Part shown: positions 35,838 through 45,529 of the stretch, piece by piece
Layout: each line of letters opens with the position of its first letter
Numbering within the stretch: the first letter of the stretch is position 1
Source of the DNA: Legionella bononiensis
Lineage (GTDB): Bacteria; Pseudomonadota; Gammaproteobacteria; Legionellales; Legionellaceae
Length of the DNA stretch: 64,000 nucleotides
NCBI RefSeq assembly: GCF_016786215.1
Contig: NZ_JADOBG010000021.1
Span: 124,001-188,000 of the forward strand
Reading direction: 5' to 3'
Translations under genes and position numbers: made by a program
The notes under the pieces: generated by a model
Database searches by the model: none
Told to the model about the DNA's origin: nothing
What the model saw: the letters and a program-made list of their open reading frames with translations, nothing else

Positions 35838-36129
35838 ATGTTGCAGGTATTTTGGGAACTCAACAACAGACTTCTGAGTGTATGAGAACCTGGAGTTCCT
35901 TTGGATGGCGCAGGTACATTTTCAACGCCTCGCAGGAAAATCGAGTGACACTTAATGTTGTATTATTAATTATCTTAAAATCCAGTACAATGGCGCATTT
36001 TTTCATAGGTCCTTATCTTCGAATGGATGATGCATCAACGTGAGGAATGTTCAAAGAGAGGTCTCTCTACGTAGACTGGAAGTGATGCTGCTGATAGCTC
36101 CTGAAGTTCAGCATTTCCAGAAGTAAGCA
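35838..36129. other. Unassigned 292-base spacer before the NB-ARC gene
   Basis: Beyond the zwf fragment I see no convincing coding sequence, no match to the rest of zwf, and no ribosome binding site stronger than GAAG before the ATG at 36130. A short AGAGAG-GT-CTCTCT inverted repeat lies near 36054-36067. The phrase GAACCTGGAGTT also occurs in the hairpin near 33904, which may be chance. Confidence 0.4.
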
Positions 36130-39100
36130 ATGTTTGTAAAGGATGCAGTCGATATGTTAATTTCCCCCCATCGTAATGACAATACAGGTTTAAGCAGTAT
36201 ACGAAGATTTTTGTGGGTACAAGGTCAAAGGGAAGACTCTGTTTTGTACCGGATAGCTGATGACAAACAATTTGTGCTATGGGTATCCGAACTTTATCTT
36301 CACGAGCCAGAAAGCCTTAAAGATTTATTTGCCTGTAATGGAACTGATACACTTGCTGATTGGCTTATGGTCTTTCAGGGCGCAAATGCGGTTTTGGATG
36401 TGCCACATTTACGTCTTCTTTCACAACATACGGGTGTCATTTTTCATTTATACAAAGGAGACTATCCAGGCACTGAATCACTATTGATTGATCAGGTACT
36501 GCCGGAAAACAGAGACCCGATCGTTATTTCTGTCTTTAAGGACAGTCAAAATCGGTTAAACACCATTCTGCCAAATCAGCTGACTCCACAGCAAAAAAAC
36601 GTTTTAATTCCATGGGTTATGGCCGGTAATCTTGAACATCAGCAGCCTATCCCCTGGTGCTCCATCTATAATGCGGAATATTATTTTTCTCGTGAAGATA
36701 GGATTAAGGAAATTTTTGAGCGCCTTGCAAACCAGAAAGAAGGCATTCGGGAGTTGGCGTTGGTCGGAGCGAGCAAAACTGGAAAAAAAGAATTAGCCAT
36801 GGATATGGCCAGCAGGTTTATTAAAGATGGTACAGAAAATCCACGCTTTGCTTATGTAATCAATACACAAAGTATCCTGTCGATGTTAGGTGATTGTGAA
36901 TCATTGGCAGAGAACTTAGGCGTTGATATAGAAAGTTATAAACTGTTATATCACAAAATTGATGCTCCTGATAAGGAAAGAGCGTTTATAACGATGCTAA
37001 TGCAAGCCATTCAAACGCAATTGCTAAATTATCCCGGACGATGGATGCTTATTTTTACGGGAGTCGAAAAACGTGAACGTATTGCTCCCTTTATTCCAGC
37101 ACTTCCGGGTTTAGATGGTTATGTTATTTATTTGTCACAAAATGTACGATTTTTGAATGATGCTCGCTGTATTAATCTCAATAAGGGCATGACTGACGAA
37201 CAAGCCGTGCAATTTCTTGAGCATTTGACGCACTTGAATGATCCCGAGGGTGCGCTTAAGCTTGCTAATTATCTCGATAATCTTCCATACGCTCTGGTTT
37301 GTGCAGGAGGTTATATTGCCTGGCAAACGTATTCTAAAAGGAGTGAATGCAGCACTTATCAGTCTTATTTGCAAAGACATCAAAATAATCTGTCGTTCCT
37401 TGATCGTGATCAGCACAGTGTAATGGATGTTAGAATAGCGTACCGCTCTCTTTTCGATATATTCAGCGAAAGCATGTCTGGATTGTCGCAAAATAGCCAA
37501 AGACTTTTACAGTTATGCAGCTTACTCGGTAATCGTAGAATGCCCATAGTGTTGTTAAGGAGATTTAATCAGCAGTTGTCAGAGTGTGTTTCTCCAAGTC
37601 AGGATGATTTTGAAGTGGTTTCTGATGAACTGTTCTCTCAGGGGTTGATTACACCGGAATCAGATGCTACTGAGTGTATCTATATTCACAAGACCACGCT
37701 GCAGATACTGTGGAGTGAGCTTAACACTTCAGAGAAGTTATCATCATCAATCTTGACCGTTATTTCTGCATTTTCACACTTCGCACAGGATAGCTCAATC
37801 GCTGGCAGCGTTGCTGAAACAAACCTTTACTATTACTTGATACCTCAGGCTTTGGCTTTTACCGCTAAATTGATACTGGCATTTGAATCTTCATCTTTTG
37901 TTTTGCCACGTGATGTAACCATTTTATTGGCAAATTTTGCCTGTCAGTGGGGCGAGCTTGCATTGCACCATAAACAGTATCTGGCCGCAAAAGATCTGTT
38001 TGCTTTCGGGATGCATTTGTTTGAAAGAGACAAAAACCTGCCAATTGATGCTCCTGATCTCGCAGAAACAATAACGGGTGGTTTTAGAAACGCCGAGGCT
38101 CAGGCAGTGGGTTGGACACCTTCACTTTATGTACCGGAGAGTGCTCCTGCTGTGGCTTTAGAACATTCAGTTTCAAGCAGTGTTCCGTCCATTTCAACAT
38201 CGTCAATAGCATTTTCTTCTAGCGTCTCAGTGCTTGATAATGCGGCGTCCTTTGCGATAATTAAAGGCAATAAAGACGATAAATGGTTCAGTACTCTTCG
38301 CAATGTACTTTGGGTGCAAGGGCTTGAAGAACATCCTTTATATGCTTTGACAGATCGTTATGCGTTTTTGGATTTCGTCAACGACTTGCATAAAAGAGGC
38401 TCTGTGTTGTTGCAGGACATTTTTGATTGCGATGCTCCTTTTCGACAGTTTGAAGATTGGCAAAGATATTTTGCCCGTTCCAACTCACCGGTCACGAACA
38501 GCCATTTAGTGTTGCTATCCAGACATTGTGGCGTTGCGTTTCAATTTTGGAAGCCAAGCGTATCAGCAGATTTTCAATGTGTTTTTGAGCGTGGGTTGTT
38601 GCTTCATTCCAGTGGAATGCCGCTCGAAAACAGTACAGTCATCAATTTAGTAGAACGACCTGACGAGCAAGCTCGTTTTGAGTGCATCATTTTCAATCCA
38701 GGAATTCAGCAAATCAAAGCGCTGATCCCCTGGTTGCAAGACAATTCATTACAAAGTAAAAACGGTATGGTTCCAAGTCGGTTCATCAACAAACTGCCTC
38801 AAGCTAATGTGACTTCCATTGTTCGAGAAGGCAAATTGATGACGATGTTTGAGCTGCTTAGAAGTCAAAAAAATGAGCGTAAAATTTTAGTACTGAACGG
38901 TGCACATGGAAGCGGAAAGAAAGAGTTGGCTGTTCAGTTTGCACAACAATACTTACACATTAGGATGCTCTACGCTCGTGCTGCTCATAAAGATACTCCT
39001 GTGGATCCACCTTTCGTTTATTTTATCAATGCATCCCCGGAAACCTGTCTTTCAGAGATGGAGGAATTTGGCAGGCAGTTGAGAATTGATGTAGCGACAT

Positions 39101-40137
39101 TGCAGCAAAGATACACCTTAGCCAGTTCTTCATCAACAAAACACTATGAGAAAATCCTTGCAGAAAAGATCCACTACACGTTGCAAAGCTATTCTGATTG
39201 GCTGCTGATTTTCGATGGCGCTAATATCGGTACTCAACATATCTTCCAATGGGTACCCCGTATGCAAGGGCATCAAGGAACTGTTTTATTTCTGTCTGAA
39301 TCTGCTCTCTTGTGTGGTATGGAGAAGAATCAATTCCTCGATCTTTCTGAGGGTATGACCGCTGAGGAATCGTTATGTTTGCTGGAGCAACTTACAGGCC
39401 TGAGTGACAAAGAAGCTGCTTTGGCTCTTGCAAACTCTCTTGAAAGACAACCTTTGGCTTTACAGCTTGCTGGCCATCAAATCCGAAAACAACGATCTAT
39501 TGGCAGTTCCTCGGGTTTTGATTACAGCAGTTATTTGAGCCAATATCAAAATCAGTTTCAACAACTTGAAGAAGAGCAGTCGAAAACCTGCATCGATATA
39601 CTTGCCTGTCAGACACCCTGGCAAATTCTTGAGAGAAAAATTGGCCAGTTATCGTTACATGAGCGCAATTTGTTGATATTTTGCTGTCTGGTGGACGATA
39701 ACGGAATACCTGATTTATTGCTGAAAACCTGGTGTAGAGAGCTAGATATTGGACTGTATCATTCAAAATTGTCTCATTCTGGATTAGTGTATTACGCGGG
39801 GTCTAATTTATCTCTTTTGCATCTTCAACGGTTGACCATTCAATTTGTTTGTCAGAATCTGATGAAACCAGGACCAAGGTTTCAACCGGAGTTTTGGCAG
39901 ACAAGCCCTAATCCTATTCACACGACGGCGTTTATCAAGCATGCTTTTGCGGCCTTTAATGGCGCTCGAATTGAATGCGAGCACTTGAATCTCGAACCTT
40001 ATGCCAAGGCATTCATTTCCCGATATCCAACGCCGCCACACGATACAGAACTTCAATTGGTATTTGACAGTTTTAAAGCTCAGTGGGAGTCCCCTTCGGT
40101 AGCTGCAAGCAGTGTTCTCCAGGATTTTGTCGATTAG
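36130..40137 (+). CDS. Tandem NB-ARC-like STAND protein, two copies of one module
   Basis: A 1335-residue protein made of an internal duplication. Each half has an N-terminal domain of about 160 residues (starting RRFLWVQG and LRNVLWVQG) followed by an NB-ARC-type region. The P-loops are GASKTGKKELA (about 213) and GAHGSGKKELA (about 924), Walker B-like strands are WMLIFTGVE and WLLIFDGAN, and GLPL-like motifs are LDNLPYALVCAG and LERQPLALQLAG. Both P-loops have GKK instead of GK(S/T), so ATP hydrolysis may be lost. A Ser-rich linker at about 675-705 joins the halves. No signal peptide or membrane helix is seen. It could be an effector mimicking eukaryotic NLR-type proteins or a STAND defence protein. 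The sequence does not settle which. Confidence 0.7.
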   Translation: MFVKDAVDMLISPHRNDNTGLSSIRRFLWVQGQREDSVLYRIADDKQFVLWVSELYLHEPESLKDLFACNGTDTLADWLMVFQGANAVLDVPHLRLLSQHTGVIFHLYKGDYPGTESLLIDQVLPENRDPIVISVFKDSQNRLNTILPNQLTPQQKNVLIPWVMAGNLEHQQPIPWCSIYNAEYYFSREDRIKEIFERLANQKEGIRELALVGASKTGKKELAMDMASRFIKDGTENPRFAYVINTQSILSMLGDCESLAENLGVDIESYKLLYHKIDAPDKERAFITMLMQAIQTQLLNYPGRWMLIFTGVEKRERIAPFIPALPGLDGYVIYLSQNVRFLNDARCINLNKGMTDEQAVQFLEHLTHLNDPEGALKLANYLDNLPYALVCAGGYIAWQTYSKRSECSTYQSYLQRHQNNLSFLDRDQHSVMDVRIAYRSLFDIFSESMSGLSQNSQRLLQLCSLLGNRRMPIVLLRRFNQQLSECVSPSQDDFEVVSDELFSQGLITPESDATECIYIHKTTLQILWSELNTSEKLSSSILTVISAFSHFAQDSSIAGSVAETNLYYYLIPQALAFTAKLILAFESSSFVLPRDVTILLANFACQWGELALHHKQYLAAKDLFAFGMHLFERDKNLPIDAPDLAETITGGFRNAEAQAVGWTPSLYVPESAPAVALEHSVSSSVPSISTSSIAFSSSVSVLDNAASFAIIKGNKDDKWFSTLRNVLWVQGLEEHPLYALTDRYAFLDFVNDLHKRGSVLLQDIFDCDAPFRQFEDWQRYFARSNSPVTNSHLVLLSRHCGVAFQFWKPSVSADFQCVFERGLLLHSSGMPLENSTVINLVERPDEQARFECIIFNPGIQQIKALIPWLQDNSLQSKNGMVPSRFINKLPQANVTSIVREGKLMTMFELLRSQKNERKILVLNGAHGSGKKELAVQFAQQYLHIRMLYARAAHKDTPVDPPFVYFINASPETCLSEMEEFGRQLRIDVATLQQRYTLASSSSTKHYEKILAEKIHYTLQSYSDWLLIFDGANIGTQHIFQWVPRMQGHQGTVLFLSESALLCGMEKNQFLDLSEGMTAEESLCLLEQLTGLSDKEAALALANSLERQPLALQLAGHQIRKQRSIGSSSGFDYSSYLSQYQNQFQQLEEEQSKTCIDILACQTPWQILERKIGQLSLHERNLLIFCCLVDDNGIPDLLLKTWCRELDIGLYHSKLSHSGLVYYAGSNLSLLHLQRLTIQFVCQNLMKPGPRFQPEFWQTSPNPIHTTAFIKHAFAAFNGARIECEHLNLEPYAKAFISRYPTPPHDTELQLVFDSFKAQWESPSVAASSVLQDFVD

Positions 40138-40262
40138 TCGAGGTACTGATTGTATTTCTTTATAAGGATCTATCGACCCTGTCAAGAGATACAATCACGT
40201 TTATAGAGTGCCGAAGTGTGCTTTGATTGAATTCATTTTGTGTTTAAACATGTTAAATGTTA

Positions 40263-40290
40263 TTGACGCTTGTTTGCAGTGATGTAAAAT
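40263..40290 (+). promoter_or_regulatory. Possible sigma-70 promoter of the Entner-Doudoroff operon
   Basis: TTGACG (40263-40268) and TAAAAT (40285-40290) are 16 bases apart, about 246 bases before the zwf ATG. The rest of the 398-base gap 40138-40535 is AT-rich, with nothing else recognisable. Confidence 0.3.
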
Positions 40291-40535
40291 CGATGCAATT
40301 TCATGGGGATTATGACAAACTGCCATTTGTTTGTTAAAAGGATTTTAATTTGGTCATTCAGGTTGTCTTTACGCCCTCATTAAAACCCCTTTCGCCTCGA
40401 TTTGTTTTTTTGTACATCGTGCTTTAATTAGGAACGGTTCATTTCCCTAAACTGATGTAGGGTGTTCATGAATGGATGTAACATTGATTCGATTCTGTTG
40501 AAAAAAATGAACCAATAAAATGTTTAGGATGACAC

Positions 40536-42023
40536 ATGCTTGAAAACGCAAATTCAAATACTCCTTGTGATTTAATTTTATTTGGTGTGTTAGGTGATCT
40601 ATCCTGCCGTAAATTATTGCCCGCGTTATATCATCTCGAAGGAGCTGGTCTGCTTCATATTGATTCACGGATTATTGGATGTGGACGTGAACATCTAACA
40701 GCAGCAGAATTTCTGGAGTTGATTCGATCCAGGGTGCAGCGACTGTTAACTGAAACCATAGACGAGACAGTGTGGGCTCGTTTTATTACCAAATTGAGTT
40801 ATTGCTCTCTAGATTTGATGGTAACCGATGATTATCAAAAATTAACTGATTATATTAATCCATCTTTACGAACGGTTGTTTCCTATTTTGCCATTCCTCC
40901 ATTTTTATATGCCCAGGCCTGCCATGGGCTGGCTCGAATTGGTTTAACCGAGCAACCTTCTCGTGTCGTATTAGAAAAACCAATTGGCCATAATCTCATT
41001 TCATCCAAAACTATTAATGATGAGGTTGCTCAGTTTTTTTCTGAACATCAGATTTATCGCATTGATCATTATCTGGGTAAGGAAACTGTATTAAATCTTC
41101 TGGTGCTTCGTTTTGCCAATTCAATGTTCTCATCCAATTGGGATCATCGGGTAATCGATAAGGTTGAAATCACTGTAGCTGAAGAAATAGGTGTTGAAGG
41201 GCGTTGGGACTACTATGATAAATCAGGCCAAGTACGCGATATGTTGCAAAATCATGTTTTGCAGATTTTATCCCTGGTCGCCATGGATCCTCCTTTAAGT
41301 CTCTCCTCAGAAGACATACGCAGTGAAAAATTAAAAGTATTAAAATCCCTGCGTCTAATCAATGAGTCGAATGTCCGAGACCACACAGTTCGGGCTCAGT
41401 ATGCAGGCAATGTTATTGAAAATAAAATAATCCCCGGGTATTTGGAAGAACATGGGGCTGATCACCATTCAGTAACCGAAACCTTCGTAGCAATAAAGGC
41501 ATATATTGACAGTTGGCGATGGTCTGGTGTGCCATTTTATTTGCTTACTGGCAAACGATTAGCAAAAAAACAAAGTGAAGTCGTTATTTATTTTAAACAT
41601 CAACCGCATAATATTTTCAATCAATTCAAGAAGGAATTACCGCCCAATCAATTAATTATACGATTACAGCCGGATGAAGGTCTTGAGTTGCGTATTATGA
41701 GCAAAGTTCCCGGTCTTGGAGAAAATCTGGCTCTGGCTGAAAGTAAACTCGATCTGAATTTTAATCAATTGATCAATGCGCCACGAATTGCAGATGCCTA
41801 TGAGCGTTTGCTCCTGGAAGTGATGTTAGGTAATCAATATTTATTTGTAAGTCGTGAAGAAATAGAGCAGGCCTGGAAATGGATTGATGCGATTAAAAAC
41901 TCTTGGGATGCAGAAGGTGCCCCGCTTCATACCTACCCATCAGGAACCTGGGGACCTGAAGAAGTTAGAACGTTATTTAATGGCCAGGCACATATTTGGG
42001 ATGATCGAAATGCAACTCTATAG
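40536..42023 (+). CDS. zwf: Glucose-6-phosphate 1-dehydrogenase
   Basis: A 495-residue enzyme oxidising glucose-6-phosphate to 6-phosphogluconolactone with NADP. The Rossmann start is LILFGVLGDLSCRKLLPALY, and the active-site signature is IYRIDHYLGKETVLNLLVLR. EKPIGHNLISSKTINDEV and SWRWSGVPFYLLTGKRL are family segments. It is the first gene of zwf-pgl-edd-glk-eda-transporter. Its coding end overlaps pgl by 14 to 23 bases. A decayed copy of its middle lies 5.4 kb upstream. Confidence 0.97.
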   Translation: MLENANSNTPCDLILFGVLGDLSCRKLLPALYHLEGAGLLHIDSRIIGCGREHLTAAEFLELIRSRVQRLLTETIDETVWARFITKLSYCSLDLMVTDDYQKLTDYINPSLRTVVSYFAIPPFLYAQACHGLARIGLTEQPSRVVLEKPIGHNLISSKTINDEVAQFFSEHQIYRIDHYLGKETVLNLLVLRFANSMFSSNWDHRVIDKVEITVAEEIGVEGRWDYYDKSGQVRDMLQNHVLQILSLVAMDPPLSLSSEDIRSEKLKVLKSLRLINESNVRDHTVRAQYAGNVIENKIIPGYLEEHGADHHSVTETFVAIKAYIDSWRWSGVPFYLLTGKRLAKKQSEVVIYFKHQPHNIFNQFKKELPPNQLIIRLQPDEGLELRIMSKVPGLGENLALAESKLDLNFNQLINAPRIADAYERLLLEVMLGNQYLFVSREEIEQAWKWIDAIKNSWDAEGAPLHTYPSGTWGPEEVRTLFNGQAHIWDDRNATL

Positions 42024-42699
42024 TTTTAGCGATGCGAATCTGTTAAATAGTGATCTGGCAGATCAGATTAAAAATAGTTTATGTGAGGCCATCACATTAA
42101 GAGGGCGAGCGTATCTTGTTGTTTCCGGAGGTAAAACTCCTGTTGAGTTATTTAAACTATTGGCACAAAAAGATTTGCCCTGGGATAAAGTCACCATTAC
42201 TTTGGCTGATGAGCGTTGCGTAGGTGTTAATGATCCTGATCGGAATGAACGATTAGTGAAGGATTTTTTATTGCAATATAAAGCTCATCAGGCACAATTT
42301 ATTAGCTTGTATAACGAGCAAGTTCAAATCGAAGAAAATCTAAAGCTAGTTGAACTTCTAATCGATTCATTGCCAACCTTTGATGTGGTCATTTTAGGTA
42401 TGGGGGAGGATGGGCATACTGCTTCCTTATTTCCATGCAGTGATGAGCTGGAGTCTGGTTTGGATGATGAGGCGCAATCACTGCTTTTGGTTCATCCCAG
42501 AACAGCACCGTATCAACGAATTACCTTATCTAAAAGACGACTACTGAACAGTCGCATGATTTTCATCCATCTGGTTGGTCCAAAAAAACGTATTGTGTTT
42601 AGCCAGGCACTGGTAAATGACAATCCTAAAGTTATGCCGATTAGTGCTTTTATAAATAATCAGAATGCCAATATTCAGGTGATGTATGCACCCCAATAA
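42010..42699 (+). CDS. pgl: 6-phosphogluconolactonase
   Basis: A 229-residue hydrolase that turns 6-phosphogluconolactone into 6-phosphogluconate. The SugarP-isomerase-type fold is shown by YLVVSGGKTPVELFKLL, WDKVTITLADERCVGVNDPD and VVILGMGEDGHTASLFP. The start is taken at 42010 (MQLYSFSD), overlapping zwf; ATG 42001 is also in frame, and the much longer frame from 41884 is inside zwf. It lies 9 bases before edd. Confidence 0.95.
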   Translation: MQLYSFSDANLLNSDLADQIKNSLCEAITLRGRAYLVVSGGKTPVELFKLLAQKDLPWDKVTITLADERCVGVNDPDRNERLVKDFLLQYKAHQAQFISLYNEQVQIEENLKLVELLIDSLPTFDVVILGMGEDGHTASLFPCSDELESGLDDEAQSLLLVHPRTAPYQRITLSKRRLLNSRMIFIHLVGPKKRIVFSQALVNDNPKVMPISAFINNQNANIQVMYAPQ

Positions 42700-42708
42700 G
42701 GAATTAAT

Positions 42709-44547
42709 ATGCACCCCGTTGTAGCACAGGTTACTGAAAATATAAGTACGCGTAGTGCGAGAAGCAGAAGTATGTATCTGGAACAGATTTCCAAGGCCAG
42801 GGTTAAAGGCCCACAAAGGAGTGTTCTTCATTGTGGTAATCTGGCACATGGATTTGCCGCCTGCGCTAGACAGGATAAAGTTAATTTAAGGGGAGTAAGT
42901 AAAGCGAATATTGCCATTATTTCTGCTTATAATGACATGTTATCTGCACATCAACCCTATGTCTCTTTTCCTGATGTGATTAAGGAAGCGATTACCGCTT
43001 CAGGTGGTGTTGCTCAGTTTGCTGGTGGTGTTCCTGCAATGTGTGATGGCATTACTCAGGGACAACCTGGCATGGAGTTAAGTTTATTAAGCCGTGATGT
43101 CATTGCTATGTCAGTAGCGATTGCTTTATCTCACAATATGTTTGATGGCGGTTTGTTATTGGGGATCTGCGATAAAATAGTACCTGGTTTGCTTATGGCT
43201 GCTTTGAGTTTTGGACATTTACCCTTTGTATTTGTTCCAGCAGGCCCTATGCCGTCTGGAATTTCAAATCAAGAGAAAGCCAGAGTTCGTCAGTTATATG
43301 CTGAAGGTAAAGCAGATAAGAATGCATTACTGGATATCGAAGCTCAATCTTATCATTCCGCGGGGACTTGCACCTTTTATGGAACGGCGAATTCAAATCA
43401 ATTAATTATAGAGTTGATGGGGTTGCAACTTCCTGGTTCCTCCTTTGTTAATCCCAATACATTATTAAGAAATGAGTTAACCAAGGCTGCATCAGCTCAG
43501 GTATTGGCTTTAACTGATTTAACACACAATTACATGCCAATTGGGCAGATGATAGATGCAAAAAGCATTGTTAATGGGATTGTTGGGTTATTAGCTTCCG
43601 GAGGTTCAACAAATCATACCATGCATCTTATCGCTATTGCTTCAATGGCAGGATTCTCGGTTAATTGGGATGATTTTGCACAGCTATCACAGGTTACTCC
43701 CCTAATTACCCGAATTTATCCTAATGGTCATGCGGATATCAATCACTTTCAAAGAGCCGGGGGCATGGCTTATTTTATCCGAACTTTGCTGGAAGCGGGT
43801 TTAGTGCATCAGGACGTGAATACGGTTGTTGGTTTTGGCCTGGAGCACTATACAAGACAACCTGTTTTGGAGAATAACCAGCTGGTATGGGTTGACGGTC
43901 CAACGAGTTCAAACAATGAGGATGTGTTGACTTCAGTATCCAGTCCCTTTAAACCTCAAGGGGGCTTACAAGTTTTGAGCGGTAATATAGGTCGGGCTGT
44001 ATTTAAAACATCAGGGCTTGCTGAAGGCAAAAGTGTTATTAAGGCACCTGCTGTTGTGTGTTCCAGCCAGGCTGAGTTTGAACAGCTTTTTAATCAGGGC
44101 TTGTTAAATAAAGATTGTGTCGTTGTGGTTCGATTTCAGGGTCCCAAAGCTTGCGGTATGCCAGAGCTTCATCAATTGACTCCGAAATTGGGGGTTCTAA
44201 TGGATAGAGGTTATCAAGTGGCCTTGATTACTGATGGTCGTATGTCCGGTGCATCAGGTAAAGTACCTGCAGCCATACATGTAACTCCTGAAGCTATGGA
44301 TGGAGGTGTACTGGCTAAAATAGAAACTGGAGATATGGTGGTCATAGATGGTGATCGTGGGATTTTGCAGATTTTGGTAACTGATGAAACATTATCAACA
44401 CGAATTAACGCATTACCACCTTTAGATGACCATGTGCACGGAATGGGACGTGAACTTTTTGGGAGTTTAAGAACCCAGTTTACTGGGGCAGAACAGGGCG
44501 CATGTAGTTTGTTTATGGGACAACAATATCGTTATGACAGCTTATGA
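42709..44547 (+). CDS. edd: 6-phosphogluconate dehydratase
   Basis: A 612-residue IlvD/Edd-family enzyme with an iron-sulfur cluster, making 2-keto-3-deoxy-6-phosphogluconate. Visible are IISAYNDMLSAHQPY, MCDGITQGQPGMELSLLSRD, the cluster Cys in SAGTCTFYGTANSNQ, and GRMSGASGKVPAAIHVTPEA. Cys in these motifs and length match the family (about 600). It overlaps glk by 14 bases. Confidence 0.97.
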   Translation: MHPVVAQVTENISTRSARSRSMYLEQISKARVKGPQRSVLHCGNLAHGFAACARQDKVNLRGVSKANIAIISAYNDMLSAHQPYVSFPDVIKEAITASGGVAQFAGGVPAMCDGITQGQPGMELSLLSRDVIAMSVAIALSHNMFDGGLLLGICDKIVPGLLMAALSFGHLPFVFVPAGPMPSGISNQEKARVRQLYAEGKADKNALLDIEAQSYHSAGTCTFYGTANSNQLIIELMGLQLPGSSFVNPNTLLRNELTKAASAQVLALTDLTHNYMPIGQMIDAKSIVNGIVGLLASGGSTNHTMHLIAIASMAGFSVNWDDFAQLSQVTPLITRIYPNGHADINHFQRAGGMAYFIRTLLEAGLVHQDVNTVVGFGLEHYTRQPVLENNQLVWVDGPTSSNNEDVLTSVSSPFKPQGGLQVLSGNIGRAVFKTSGLAEGKSVIKAPAVVCSSQAEFEQLFNQGLLNKDCVVVVRFQGPKACGMPELHQLTPKLGVLMDRGYQVALITDGRMSGASGKVPAAIHVTPEAMDGGVLAKIETGDMVVIDGDRGILQILVTDETLSTRINALPPLDDHVHGMGRELFGSLRTQFTGAEQGACSLFMGQQYRYDSL

Positions 44548-45529
44548 TCTAAAAGAATATGCCATAGTTGCTGATATTGGAGGCACTTTTGCTCGATTCA
44601 GTCGTGTGAATTTAGTGAGTTTGCAGATGGATAAAATTGAAATTTATCCTTGTGCCTCGTTCAGTAATATTGATTCAGTATTAACTGCCTATCGGACTCA
44701 ACACTCATTGCAGGAGCTTAGACGAGTAGCAATAGCCATTGCCTGTCCTGTGATTGATGATTTGATTTGCATGACCAATTGTCATTGGCAATTCTCAATT
44801 CAGGAATTAAAAAACAGATTGAATTTAACTGAGCTAAGGGTGATGAATGATTTCACAGCCATCGCCATGAGTTTACCCGAATTGTCGCCTCATGATGTAA
44901 TTCAGATTGGAACTGGTTACTCGGATGTCAATAAAGTGCGCGTGGTTCTGGGGGCTGGCACCGGATTAGGCGTGGCTTATCTGGTTCCAAATCATCAGAC
45001 TTATACTGCTTATGCCGGTGAAGGCGGACACGCAGATTGGGGAGCAAAATCGGAACAGGAATGGTTTATATACACCTATTTAAAAAAGTACTATTCGCAT
45101 GTATCGCTTGAACGTTTATTGTCAGGTCATGGTTTGGAGAATTTATATAAAGCGATAGCTGCTTATAATGGGCAGGATAAAACACCTTTAAGAGCAGCAG
45201 AAATTATTTCATTAGCCTTGGCTCAGGAGTGTCCAATAGCTCAGGCGACCGTAGAGCAGTTTTTTGTCTGTTTAGGAACTTACGCGGGAGATTTGGCATT
45301 AATTTATGGTGCCTTTGGTGGTGTCTACATCGCTGGCGGAATTGTGCCTCGACTCATTTCATTGATAAAAAAGAGTAAATTTAGAGCCTGTTTTGAAGAT
45401 AAAGGCCGCTTTACCGATTTTAATGCTCTAATTCCTACTTATATGATTACGGCAGAACAGCCGGGAATATTAGGGGCGGCAGCGTCTCTGAAACACGCTC
45501 TAAAAGGAGAATTTGATGTTGTTTCCTGA
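44534..45529 (+). CDS. glk: Glucokinase
   Basis: A 331-residue ROK-independent glucokinase that phosphorylates glucose with ATP. Motifs are VADIGGTFARFSRVN at the N-terminus, VVLGAGTGLGVAYLVP and YAGEGGHADWGAKSEQE for phosphate and sugar binding, and GGVYIAGGIVPRL near the C-terminus. Translation is probably coupled to edd by the 14-base overlap. It feeds glucose from the adjacent transporter into zwf. Confidence 0.96.
   Translation: MTAYDLKEYAIVADIGGTFARFSRVNLVSLQMDKIEIYPCASFSNIDSVLTAYRTQHSLQELRRVAIAIACPVIDDLICMTNCHWQFSIQELKNRLNLTELRVMNDFTAIAMSLPELSPHDVIQIGTGYSDVNKVRVVLGAGTGLGVAYLVPNHQTYTAYAGEGGHADWGAKSEQEWFIYTYLKKYYSHVSLERLLSGHGLENLYKAIAAYNGQDKTPLRAAEIISLALAQECPIAQATVEQFFVCLGTYAGDLALIYGAFGGVYIAGGIVPRLISLIKKSKFRACFEDKGRFTDFNALIPTYMITAEQPGILGAAASLKHALKGEFDVVS

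Noticed and set aside
35765..36043. A 92-residue frame after the zwf fragment
   Set aside because: Its first part is the zwf fragment read in another frame, and the rest has no recognisable protein character or ribosome binding site.
41884..42009. N-terminal extension of pgl
   Set aside because: The extension lies inside zwf and gives a non-family N-terminus; ATG 42001 or 42010 is the fitting start.
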